Below, piece by piece: positions 1-7,029 of a DNA stretch of 64,000 nucleotides. The notes beneath the pieces were generated by a model. It did not search any database. It was not told where the DNA came from and saw nothing but the letters and a program-made list of their open reading frames with translations. The position numbers were made by a program, and so were the translations under genes. Source of the DNA: DASXZH01 sp963829965 (GTDB taxonomy: Bacteria; Armatimonadota; Fimbriimonadia; Fimbriimonadales; Fimbriimonadaceae). How positions within the stretch are numbered: position 1 is the first letter of the stretch; each line of letters begins with the position of its first letter. The stretch lies in the NCBI GenBank assembly GCA_963829965.1, contig CAWHLK010000056.1, forward strand, positions 1 through 64,000, read 5' to 3'.

Positions 1-26
1 GAGATCGTATGTTCCAATGTCAAGGT

Positions 27-975
27 TCATTTGATGCCGTTTTTTCTTGGGGGGTTGGCCTCGTAAGCCGTGCCTCTCTTGACGACGGCCACCGCTGTGA
101 CTAGGAGCTTTCTCATGATCGGGACGATTGCTTGATCATGGGTCTTTCCATGCTGCCGCAGGCGCGCGTAGAGTTCGCGAGCCCAATTCCTTGGCCTATT
201 GCCCAGATTGCCGGCATGGCCTGGCGGCCTTCAAATGCACGTTTCCTCTCCCAATTTCCTGGGTCCCTCGTGCTTTCCTGAACTGTCGTCCATCGGCGCC
301 AGGCCCGCGTAGCAGGCGATCTGTTTGGGCGTATATCGCTCAATGTCTTTGGGCAATTCGCAGGAAATGACTCGTGCCGTAGCCGCGCCTATGCCTGGAA
401 CGCTGTCAGCGAGTTTGAATCGCTCGATGAACTCGCTCTTGGCGACAAGCTCACAATACGCCTTCTCTAGAAGAAATTTGCTCTCTGGCCGCCTTAATCA
501 TCGCCTCGTAACTCTTCACGCATGCCGATGGCAATTGGGGGGTGCTCTTGCGCAGCTTATCGGCCGTGATCTGGTCTGTCAGGCACTTGATCGTGCGCGA
601 GATGTCACACAGCGCCTCTTGGATCGAGCTTTTCGCCGGCCTCGACTTGATCAGCGGTCCAACCTTAACAAGGGCATGGGCGTCCATTGCATCGTTCTTG
701 GCGATGAAGCCCAGCCCGTCCGCCATCCGTCGGACCTTGCGCGCATTGTGCAGGTGAACCTCAAACCCCCATCCCTTAAGCATTTGGCGCGCCAACCGGT
801 CGTAACCACCGCTGGCCTCAAGATGAATCTGCGAACCAGTGGGAACCACGCCACGAATCTTCTGAAGACCCTCCTGGTTGTTAGCAAACCCGCCAGCCTT
901 ACGGCCGTCCACGTTCACCACCAACTCGTCCTTGGACACGTCAATACCTACTACCGAAGCTATACTCTTAACCAC
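27..975 (-). pseudogene. IS110 transposase, copy A (frameshifted)
   Basis: The N-terminal RuvC-like DEDD domain is readable at 451-975: GIDVSK supplies the first Asp, EASGGYDR the Glu, and NDAMDAHAL the last two Asp residues. The C-terminal Transposase_20 half (27-450) can be read only by joining several frames, so this copy carries more frameshifts than copy B. IS110 enzymes catalyse RNA-guided recombination rather than DDE transposition. The start is the ATG at 975. As sequenced it is unlikely to be active, unless the frameshifts are sequence errors. Confidence 0.75.
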
Positions 976-1180
976 GAAGAACTCCTAGGACGCCAAACGT
1001 TCGGGAACTCTTCCTAGTTAGAAACGGGCCGCTGAAAGCCACGAAAAACTTGACAGCGGCCCTAGATCGTATGCGAGTCTTCCGAACGCCAGCGGCCGGG
1101 GCACTATCTCCGGGTCGAATCTGACTCTAGGGGCGTGCGTGCATAATCCAACCGTGGCATCCGCCAAATTACCTTACTAG
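976..1180 (-). ncRNA. Candidate IS110 bridge RNA region, copy A
   Basis: This is the noncoding end between the element boundary and the transposase start. It is almost base-identical to the same interval of copy B. It holds a 9-bp stem, GGGCCGCTG at 1026-1034 pairing with CAGCGGCCC at 1054-1062, and a second partial stem around CTAGGAAGAG/TCCTAGGAG at 987-1020. IS110-group elements are known to encode a bridge RNA in the noncoding end 5' of the transposase. Assigning that role here is inference from position, conservation and structure. Confidence 0.4.
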
Positions 1181-1541
1181 GGGCCAAAGAGCTTAGCCGG
1201 CAGTTGAGCCGTAGGCGACGCTGCCGGTGGGCGCCCTCCATTTTCCGGCACTTGTCGAACGGGAAGGGGCGCAACGTGCCGACATAATTTGGAGGATTCC
1301 GTGAGCGGCCGGGCATAAAATATTTGTTTCTCCCTCGCTTGGCACGCTCGCCCCCGGAGGGGCCAAAGAGCTTAGCCGGCAGTTGAGCCGTAGGCGACAC
1401 TGCCGAGAGACGCCCCCCATTTTCCGGCACTTGTCGAACGGAAGGGGCGCAACGTTCCAACGTAATTTGGAGGGTTCCGTGAGGCGGGCTTGACGGCCGG
1501 GCATAAATATTGATTCTCCTCTTGGCACGCTCGCCCCGGAG
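1181..1541 (+). repeat. Two tandem ~180-bp REP-like units, target of the IS110
   Basis: Two units (about 1181-1359 and 1360-1541) share AAGAGCTTAGCCGGCAG, a GAAGGGGCGCAACGT block and an end reading CTTGGCACGCTCGCCC. Each unit begins with a hairpin, CCGGCAG...CTGCCGG, around GAGCCGTAGGCGACA. The AG at 1358-1359 between the units is an unoccupied copy of the IS110 insertion site. A third, diverged copy starts at 2724 and an inverted copy ends the cluster at 2909-2980. A related GAAGGGGCGCAATGT block lies near 15750, so the element is dispersed. No coding function seen. Confidence 0.8.
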
Positions 1542-1564
1542 ATCGTATGTTCCAATGTCAAGGT

Positions 1565-2519
1565 TCATTTGATGCCGTTTTTTCTTGGGGGATTGGCCTC
1601 GTAAGCCGTGCCTCTCTTGACGACGGCCACCGCTGTGACTAGGAGCTTTCTCATGATCGGGACGATTGCTTGATCATGGGTCTTTCCATGCTGCCGCAGG
1701 CGCGCGTAGAGTTCGCGAGCCCAATTCCTTTGGCCTATTGCCCAGATTGCCGGCATGTACATGGCGGCCTTCAAATGCACGTTTCCTCTCCCAATTTGCT
1801 TGGGCCCCTCGTGCTTTCCTGAACTGTCGTCCATCGGCGCCAGGCCCGCGTAGCAGGCGATCTGTTTGGGCGTATATCGCTCAATGTCTTTGGGCAATTC
1901 GCAGGAAATGACTCGTGCCGTAGCCGCGCCTATGCCTGGAACGCTGTCAGCGAGTTTGAATCGCTCGATGAACTCGCTCTTGGCGACAAGCTCACGATAC
2001 GCCTTCTCTAGAAGGGAAAATTTGCTCTCTGGCCGCCTTAATCATCGCCTCGTAACTCTTCACGCATGCCGATGGCAATTTGGGGGTGCTCTTGCGCAGC
2101 TTATCGGCCGTGATCTGGTCTGTCAGGCACTTGATCGTGCGCGAGATGTCACACAGCGCCTCTTGGACCGAGCTTTTCGCCGGCCTCGACTTGATCAGCG
2201 GTCCAACCTTAACAAGGGCATGGGCGTCCATTGCATCGTTCTTGGCGATGAAGCCCAGCCCGTCCGCCATCCGTCGGACCTTGCGCGCATTGTGCAGGTG
2301 AACCTCAAACCCCCATCCCTTAAGCATTTGGCGCGCCAACCGGTCGTAACCACCGCTGGCCTCAAGATGAATCTGCGAACCAGTGGGAACCACGCCACGA
2401 ATCTTCTGTAGACCCTCCTGGTTGTTAGCAAACCCGCCAGCCTTACGGCCGTCCACGTTCACCACCAACTCGTCCTTGGACACGTCAATACCTACTACCG
2501 AAGCTATACTCTTAACCAC
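1565..2519 (-). pseudogene. IS110 transposase, copy B (one frameshift)
   Basis: The RuvC-like DEDD domain (1992-2519; GIDVSK, EASGGYDR, NDAMDAHAL) and the Transposase_20 domain (1565-1897) lie in two frames, joined near 1990-2015. At that point this copy reads GAAGGGAAAATT where copy A reads GAAGAAATT. The second domain shows YTPKQIACYAGLAP and a Ser-Gly pair in DDSSGKHEG, the region of the catalytic serine in IS110 recombinases. Joined, it gives about 315 residues, a usual size for the family. One indel separates it from an intact gene, so a sequence error is plausible. Confidence 0.8.
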
Positions 2520-2721
2520 GAAGAACTCCTAGGACGCCAAACGTTCGGGAACTCTTCCTAGTTAGAAACGGGCCGCTGAAAGCCACGAAAAACTTGACAG
2601 CGGCCCTAGATCGTATGCGAGTCTTCCGAACGCCAGCGGCCGGGGCACTATCTCCGGGTCGAATCTGACTCTAGGGGCGTGCGTGCATAATCCAACCGTG
2701 GCATCCGCCAATTACCTTACT
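2520..2721 (-). ncRNA. Candidate IS110 bridge RNA region, copy B
   Basis: This is the counterpart of 976-1180, with the same stem, GGGCCGCTG at 2570-2578 pairing with CAGCGGCCC at 2598-2606. It is conserved between the copies even though the transposase frames have diverged by indels. The bridge RNA role is inferred from the position between the element end and the transposase start. Confidence 0.4.
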
Positions 2722-2726
2722 AGGGG

Positions 2727-2953
2727 CCCGAAGAGCTTAGCCGGCAGTTGAGCCGTAGGCGACACTGCCGGAAGCCCGTTCCCCATTTCCGCACGCCGGA
2801 GGCGTTGCCAGAATTCTCGGAATGCCCTCCAGCTCATATGAGGCGACATATCTAGTTTAGAGGTTCTTGCACACCTCCGGCGTGCGGGAGAATTTCGGGG
2901 GGCGCCTACCGGCAGTGTCGCCTACGGCTCAACTGCCGGCTAAGCTCTTCGGG
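2727..2953. repeat. Perfect 45-bp inverted repeat with nested stem
   Basis: The 45 bases at 2727-2771 are the exact reverse complement of 2909-2953. Inside them, a second inverted pair (GCACGCCGGAGGCG near 2791 and CACCTCCGGCGTGCG near 2873) leaves a short central loop. The arms contain the AAGAGCTTAGCCGGCAG sequence of the REP-like units. The whole block could fold into a long cruciform, or it could be a small nonautonomous element. The rest of 2724-3101 holds no gene. Confidence 0.8.
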
Positions 2954-3023
2954 CTCTCCGGGCGAGCGTGCCAAGAAAAGGGGCTTCATCCACATCAGGC
3001 CGTTATGCCAGCCTAACGGCCTC

Positions 3024-3051
3024 CCTTTACCGTTTACCGTTTACCGTTTAC
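3024..3051 (+). repeat. Heptanucleotide array, CGTTTAC type
   Basis: Four 7-bp units (CCTTTAC followed by CGTTTAC three times) lie downstream of the cytochrome gene that ends at 3102. The same unit recurs at 19894 and, mixed with CAGTTCA units, at 20932 and 21835. Confidence 0.85.
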
Positions 3052-3101
3052 GGCGCGAAGCGCCATGCTTGCGGGCGCAGCCCATGTTTACAGGCGAAGC
3101 C

Positions 3102-3893
3102 TCAGTCCCCGTACACGAAGCTTCCGCCGAGGTGTCCCGCTACCGCGATGGCCAAGAATGCGATCGTTGCCAGGGTGTAGTACACAACCCGAAGGCCGAC
3201 CTTCATGTTCTCATGGCGATGGACCCGCAGAGCAACCATGATCCACATCATGACCGTTGCCAATATCGCAAGTTTGAGGTGGTTGAAGATGAGGCCCTTA
3301 TAGGGCAGTTTCATCACGGTCATCGCATAGAGGCCGGAGCAAACCGCCCCCAACGACGAAACGGCCGCAAGGACAAGGTTGTACCAGCCCGCTGCCAAGA
3401 AGTTCGGCTTCTTCTTGAGGAGCCCGATAAAGTCTAAAAAGATGCCCGCGATAAGAAGGGCGATTGGAAAGTGCACGATCGCCGGGTGAAAGCCGTTCTT
3501 GGGGACGAAAGGCTTGGGGACCGCGGGGGGCGTAGGCGCTGCCTTGGCGCCTGGGGGAACCACGCCGGGGAGCTCGCCCGCCCGCAGTTTTTCATCGTTT
3601 GTTCCACCAACGCCGGCCGCGTTCTCTTTGCCGACCGCATCCAGAACCTCATTCGTGACGGCCTTTAGGTTGTGATCGGTCAAGTAGTCGGCAAGTTGTT
3701 TGCCAAACGGATTGAAGTGGTAATCGTCTTCGGAGACGTGGCAGATGCCGCAAGACTTTTGCCCAAGAGTCGAATCGTCTTTGATGTTGTACTTCGCAGT
3801 AAGCGTATCCAGAAACTCCGGCTCCGCTTTCGCCACCGGTGCGAGGGAAGAAATGGTTAGAACACCGATCAACAACAATGCCTTTTTTTGCAT
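3102..3893 (-). CDS. Secreted c-type cytochrome fused to DUF2231 membrane domain
   Basis: A signal peptide (MQKKALLLIGVLTISSLAP) is followed by a monoheme c-type domain with CGICH at about residues 47-51. A Pro/Ala-rich linker then leads to a membrane domain of the DUF2231 type, beginning at FHPAIVHFPIALL, with about four transmembrane helices. The ATG at 3893 is preferred over an upstream start because GGAG lies at Shine-Dalgarno distance and the signal peptide begins there. The heme domain matches the whole small cytochrome at 4197-4538, which is divergently transcribed. A role in periplasmic electron transfer to a membrane partner is inferred; the donor and acceptor are unknown. Confidence 0.75.
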   Translation of the reverse strand: MQKKALLLIGVLTISSLAPVAKAEPEFLDTLTAKYNIKDDSTLGQKSCGICHVSEDDYHFNPFGKQLADYLTDHNLKAVTNEVLDAVGKENAAGVGGTNDEKLRAGELPGVVPPGAKAAPTPPAVPKPFVPKNGFHPAIVHFPIALLIAGIFLDFIGLLKKKPNFLAAGWYNLVLAAVSSLGAVCSGLYAMTVMKLPYKGLIFNHLKLAILATVMMWIMVALRVHRHENMKVGLRVVYYTLATIAFLAIAVAGHLGGSFVYGD

Positions 3894-3965
3894 GAACACT
3901 CCGCGGCCCCGAAGACCTTCCAAAGCCTATTGTTGCAGGGGAAGGACCGATCGCAAGGTCCCGGA

Positions 3966-3982
3966 TTTGCATGTCATGCAAA
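3966..3982. promoter_or_regulatory. Palindrome between divergent cytochrome genes, possible operator
   Basis: TTTGCATGTCATGCAAA has 7-bp arms around a 3-base centre. It lies in the ~303-bp space (3894-4196) that separates the two divergent cytochrome genes and must hold both their promoters. The shape fits a dimeric regulator site. No regulator is encoded next to it and no clear -35/-10 pair stands out nearby, so the role is conjecture. Confidence 0.35.
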
Positions 3983-4196
3983 GGGACTACGAACAAGGTA
4001 TGGACGAAGGAGCCCGATGAAAGATGCCTGTGGTGCTTTCACCTGACGCAATTTTGGCGACTTGTACACTTTTGGACCAGGTGGGTAAGTTCTGGGCACG
4101 CTTGGCTCCCATTGGAGGTTTCCCAACTTCCCGATCAGGCATTGCCTATTGGAAAGAATGAGCAGAGGTGGCGAGCGGCGGTAGCTGAGGAAATTT

Positions 4197-4538
4197 ATGA
4201 AAAGATTCAACCAAGTCGGAAAGATCGCTGCGATCTACTTATTAGCATGTATGGCCGTAGGCGCATTGGCTTTGCCGAGCGCCTGGAAAGAGTTCTCTGG
4301 CCTCTATGGCGTAAAGGATGGCTCCAATCTTGCGAAAGCGAAGTGCACGGTGTGCCACACCAACATGAAAGGCAAGACCCTGAATGCCTATGGCAAAGAA
4401 ATCGATGCTCTCCTCAAGAAGGAAGGCACCAAGAAGGTGGCTGAGAAGCACCTCAAGGCGGTAGAGGGAATGGACGCAACGGGTTCTGGCGGAACGAATG
4501 TTTCCAGGATCAAAGCAGACAAACTGCCAGCCGGCTAG
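4197..4538 (+). CDS. Small secreted monoheme c-type cytochrome
   Basis: The 113-residue protein has an N-terminal signal segment (IAAIYLLACMAVGALALP) and one heme motif, CTVCH, at about residues 50-54. After the heme motif it shares NAYGKEI, KAVEGMDATGSGGTN and the ADKLPAG ending with the equivalent part of the DUF2231-fused cytochrome at 3102-3893 (NPFGKQL, DAVGKENAAGVGGTN, AGELPG). The two genes are divergent paralogous modules. The start ATG follows TGAGGAAATTT, an acceptable ribosome site. A strong terminator hairpin follows at 4564. Likely a soluble periplasmic electron carrier. Confidence 0.75.
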   Translation: MKRFNQVGKIAAIYLLACMAVGALALPSAWKEFSGLYGVKDGSNLAKAKCTVCHTNMKGKTLNAYGKEIDALLKKEGTKKVAEKHLKAVEGMDATGSGGTNVSRIKADKLPAG

Positions 4539-4563
4539 TCCGTCCAAGCCTTTGGAATGTTAA

Positions 4564-4596
4564 GAAACAGACGCGGACCAAGTCCGGGTCTGTTTC
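4564..4596 (+). terminator. Rho-independent-like terminator after the small cytochrome
   Basis: GAAACAGAC (4564-4572) pairs with GTCTGTTTC (4588-4596), and a GGACC/GGTCC-like inner pairing sits in the loop. The T-run is short (TTTCCTAATTTC), so efficiency is uncertain. Its position 26 bp past the stop codon supports a terminator. Confidence 0.55.
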
Positions 4597-4668
4597 CTAA
4601 TTTCGGATGCCCGGTTGGGAACTGCTTCACCTACCTGGGCCTGGCTTCACCTGCGCATGAAAACAAAA

Positions 4669-4707
4669 CGCGGCCCTTTCGACTCCGCAAGGACAGGCAG
4701 GGCCGCG
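4669..4707. other. GC-rich hairpin of unknown role
   Basis: CGCGGCCCT (4669-4677) pairs perfectly with AGGGCCGCG (4699-4707). There is no T-tract on either side. It sits in the 345-bp gene-free space 4539-4883, between the small cytochrome and the pilin-like gene. A regulatory leader or a REP-like element are both possible. Confidence 0.4.
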
Positions 4708-4781
4708 CACTTGTAAATCTGGCGCATGCGACGTCAATCGCTTACCAGACCTCACGGCAGCGATTATCATTTAACATTCTC

Positions 4782-4810
4782 TTAACAAGGGGTTAACGCT
4801 GACTTAATAT
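4782..4810 (+). promoter_or_regulatory. Near-consensus sigma70-type promoter of the pilin-like gene
   Basis: TTAACA (4782-4787), a spacer of exactly 17 bp and TAATAT (4805-4810). Transcription would start near 4817 and leave a leader of about 67 nt before the TTG start at 4884. This is the clearest -35/-10 pair in the window and contrasts with the many apparently leaderless genes. Confidence 0.6.
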
Positions 4811-4832
4811 TAAGGCGCTACCATTTTGGATC

Positions 4833-4850
4833 GAGGGCACTTTTGCCCTC
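4833..4850 (+). other. Leader hairpin upstream of the pilin-like gene
   Basis: GAGGGCA (4833-4839) pairs with TGCCCTC (4844-4850) in the predicted 5' leader. A run of six T follows about 13 nt later (4863-4868), just before the ribosome site. It could stabilise the mRNA or act as an attenuator; nothing decides between these. Confidence 0.35.
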
Positions 4851-4883
4851 ATCTATTTGGATTCTTTTTTCCCGGAGGGTGTC

Positions 4884-5870
4884 TTGAAGAAAGCCTTTAC
4901 ATTAATTGAACTCCTCGTGGTTATTGCCATTATCGCAATCCTCGCGGCAATTCTATTCCCCGTTTTCGCGCAAGCCAAGCTTGCTGCGAAGAAGTCGGTG
5001 GACATCTCGAACATGAAGCAGATCGGCTTGGCCATCGCAATGTACGAGAACGACTATGACGATACGCCTTGCCAAGTCTCTTGGGAGTTCAAGGGAACCG
5101 TCCCGGGAACCGAAGGCTTCAAGGGCAGCGTTCCGTACAACCCGAAAGGCACGTACCAGGTGCACTTCACCTACCTGCTTCAGCCCTACATCAAGACTTA
5201 CGCGATTTTCATCGCTCCGGCAGACAGCACACCTGACCAGCCTGCTAAGCCCTGCCCGAACGGTACGGCTGACTTTGGCAAGTTGGGATCGAACGGTCAG
5301 ATGTATTGCGACTGGCAGTATCCGAACAGCTATCTTCCCGCTTACAACATCCTGCCCGCCCACGACTGGCTTCCGGTTTCGACGACCGTGCTCCCCAATC
5401 CAGCCGGCATCATCGAGATGGCGGATCGCCGGTATCAATCCGAGGATCCGACCAATCCGCTGATCTTCAGCGGCAAGAAGGGCTTCAGCGGGTTCAACCC
5501 GTCTCAGCCTTGCACGCAAGAAGGAGCGACATTCGATCCCACTCTGGCAGCACAAGGAACCTCCGAAGCTATTCTGAGCATTCCGCCGGCAGTCAGCACG
5601 TATGGTTTCTGGAATGCGGCCGCGATCGTCAACTACCAGACTCAGATGAACAACAACACCGCGGTGTGGCCTGCAGGCGACGATCCAGATCCAGACCGCA
5701 TTTGGTACGATGAGTACACCGGCAACTCAAACTACGCGTTCGCCGATGGCCATGTCAAGACCCAATCGATTGGCCAGGTACTGAACCCAGTAATGGGAAG
5801 CTATGAGCCAGGAGACACGTTCTATCCCTCGATCAACCCGTCGGACGGAACTTGTAAGCTCGGCGGCTAG
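4884..5870 (+). CDS. Prepilin-type pseudopilin with H-X9-DG C-terminus
   Basis: The N-terminus (MKKAFTLIELLVVIAI) is a short class III prepilin leader with the conserved Glu after the cleavage site, then one hydrophobic helix ending FPVFAQAK. Near the C-terminus YAFADGHVK matches the H-X9-DG motif of the DUF1559-like family, which is typical of Planctomycetota and Armatimonadota. I start at TTG 4884, because GGAGG lies six to ten bases before it and the leader has the right length; an earlier in-frame TTG at 4857 would add nine unlikely residues. About 328 residues. It is expected to be processed by a prepilin peptidase and displayed or used by a type II/type IV assembly machine. A stand-alone gene with its own promoter and terminator. 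Confidence 0.88.
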   Translation: MKKAFTLIELLVVIAIIAILAAILFPVFAQAKLAAKKSVDISNMKQIGLAIAMYENDYDDTPCQVSWEFKGTVPGTEGFKGSVPYNPKGTYQVHFTYLLQPYIKTYAIFIAPADSTPDQPAKPCPNGTADFGKLGSNGQMYCDWQYPNSYLPAYNILPAHDWLPVSTTVLPNPAGIIEMADRRYQSEDPTNPLIFSGKKGFSGFNPSQPCTQEGATFDPTLAAQGTSEAILSIPPAVSTYGFWNAAAIVNYQTQMNNNTAVWPAGDDPDPDRIWYDEYTGNSNYAFADGHVKTQSIGQVLNPVMGSYEPGDTFYPSINPSDGTCKLGG

Positions 5871-5899
5871 CCTTACACTGCCCTCGACATCTCAGTAGT

Positions 5900-5931
5900 G
5901 GGGGTCCGCCTGCCGGACCCCCCATTTTTTT
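5900..5931 (+). terminator. Strong rho-independent terminator
   Basis: GGGGGTCCG (5900-5908) pairs with CGGACCCCC (5914-5922) and is followed by ATTTTTTT. It lies 30 bp past the stop of the pilin-like gene. Confidence 0.9.
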
Positions 5932-5961
5932 GCCCCTTTGCGCTAACCTGTTAATATCACC

Positions 5962-7029
5962 ATGCTAGTACTCTCGGTCCTTCTCTCACTTGCCCAAGCA
6001 CCGTTCACCCCGCTGAACCATAAGCCATTGCCTCCTTCCAAAACGGACTTTTACTTCGTGGCTCTCGGAGACAATCGGCCCGCAGGGGCCGGGCTTCCAC
6101 CAACTGCGACCTACCGGGAACTCCTAAAGGAAGTTTCGATCCTGGGGCCGTCGTTTGTGATCAGCACGGGGGACCTGCTGTATGGCAATGACGACACGTT
6201 AGATCAGTACAAGCAAGAAATCGTGTGGATGAAGCCGCTGCTAAACGAACTCCCATGTCCGTTCTTCAATGTTCCCGGTAACCATGAAATCAACAATCGC
6301 CCCGATTTCATGGCAGAATACGAAAAGAACCTGGGACCGCTTTACGGCAAGTTCGAGTATGGCGGGTGGCGCTTCATTGCGGTTTGCACGGAAATCCCTG
6401 CGCCCAAGCCCACGGTCTTTGGCGACCAGCTCCTATGGCTCAATAACGAGTTTTCAACTTCTCAGCCGACCTTCACGTACGAGCACCACCCTGTGTTCGA
6501 ACGCCCAACCAACAAGGACACCGAGGAAGAGGCTTGCGTTTCAAACGCCGCCGAACTCCATCAGCTCTATCAAAAGGGCGGTGTTAAGATCGCCTTCGAA
6601 GGGCACGACCACTGCTTTAACGCGCAAGTTCACGACGGGATCCAATACATCATCGCTGGAGGTTCCGGCGCCCCGCTGGACGCAGTCCCAACTGACGGTG
6701 GCTTCTTCCACTTTGTCCTGGTCCATGTGAACGGAACCGATGTGACCGCAACGCCTATACCGATGGGAGCCATCGAAGTTGTTCCCGAAGGGGATGGCGT
6801 CGCCGCCGTCGCCTGCTATGCGAACATCAACTTGCCGGTCACCAACCTGCGCATTGCATGCAGCCGGGAACCCAAGGGCGTTACCGCTGCTTATCAAACA
6901 AAGAAACGCGATCTAAAACAAGTCGAGGCAACCCTGGTTGGCGTGACCAAAACCGCAACCGGTTACGAGGCCCAGATCTCACTGATACTGCCAAAAGCCC
7001 ACGCGCCGGTTGTCCGCCTAACTTACTAG
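5962..7029 (+). CDS. Secreted calcineurin-like metallophosphoesterase
   Basis: All metallophosphoesterase motifs are present in order: GDNR (about residues 36-39), GDLLY (70-74), GNHE (106-109), EHHP (about 175) and GHDH (about 215-218). These bind a dinuclear metal centre and hydrolyse phosphoester bonds. A short hydrophobic N-terminus (MLVLSVLLSLAQA) suggests export. The last ~90 residues form an extra domain without a motif I recognise. TAATAT ends only four bases before the ATG and there is no Shine-Dalgarno, which suggests a leaderless mRNA. Its stop codon overlaps the stop of the convergent gene 7026-8751 within the palindrome CTAG. The substrate is unknown. Confidence 0.85.
   Translation: MLVLSVLLSLAQAPFTPLNHKPLPPSKTDFYFVALGDNRPAGAGLPPTATYRELLKEVSILGPSFVISTGDLLYGNDDTLDQYKQEIVWMKPLLNELPCPFFNVPGNHEINNRPDFMAEYEKNLGPLYGKFEYGGWRFIAVCTEIPAPKPTVFGDQLLWLNNEFSTSQPTFTYEHHPVFERPTNKDTEEEACVSNAAELHQLYQKGGVKIAFEGHDHCFNAQVHDGIQYIIAGGSGAPLDAVPTDGGFFHFVLVHVNGTDVTATPIPMGAIEVVPEGDGVAAVACYANINLPVTNLRIACSREPKGVTAAYQTKKRDLKQVEATLVGVTKTATGYEAQISLILPKAHAPVVRLTY

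Larger units (their letters stand above)
2..1180 (-). mobile_element. IS110-family insertion sequence, copy A
   Basis: Nearly identical to copy B about 1540 bp downstream. The ends are defined by comparing both copies with the uninterrupted repeat at 1330-1380. The plus strand reads CGG-AG-ATCGTATG at the left edge of copy B and TTACT-AG-GGGCC at the right edge of both copies, while the empty site reads CCCGG-AG-GGGCC. Read in the transposase direction, a CT dinucleotide therefore flanks the element on both sides. There are no terminal inverted repeats, as expected for IS110. The element is about 1178 bp. Its left core (2-3) lies at the window edge, so its outer flank cannot be seen. Confidence 0.8.
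1540..2721 (-). mobile_element. IS110-family insertion sequence, copy B
   Basis: This copy is complete and about 1182 bp long. AG cores lie at 1540-1541 and 2722-2723, so CT flanks the element when it is read in the transposase direction. Both flanks belong to the same palindromic repeat (CTTGGCACGCTCGCCCCGG on the left, GGGCCCGAAGAGCTTAGCC on the right). This copy therefore sits at exactly the same position of the repeat as copy A. The few differences between copies are mostly single-base indels. Confidence 0.85.

Noticed and set aside
325..1017. Long open frames on the plus strand over both IS110 copies (230 and 181 codons)
   Set aside because: They are antisense to the transposase and repeat in both copies; the DEDD motifs are on the minus strand.
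4669..4707. Second rho-independent terminator or riboswitch before the pilin-like gene
   Set aside because: The stem is perfect but no T-tract follows and no known riboswitch core is recognisable; kept only as a hairpin.
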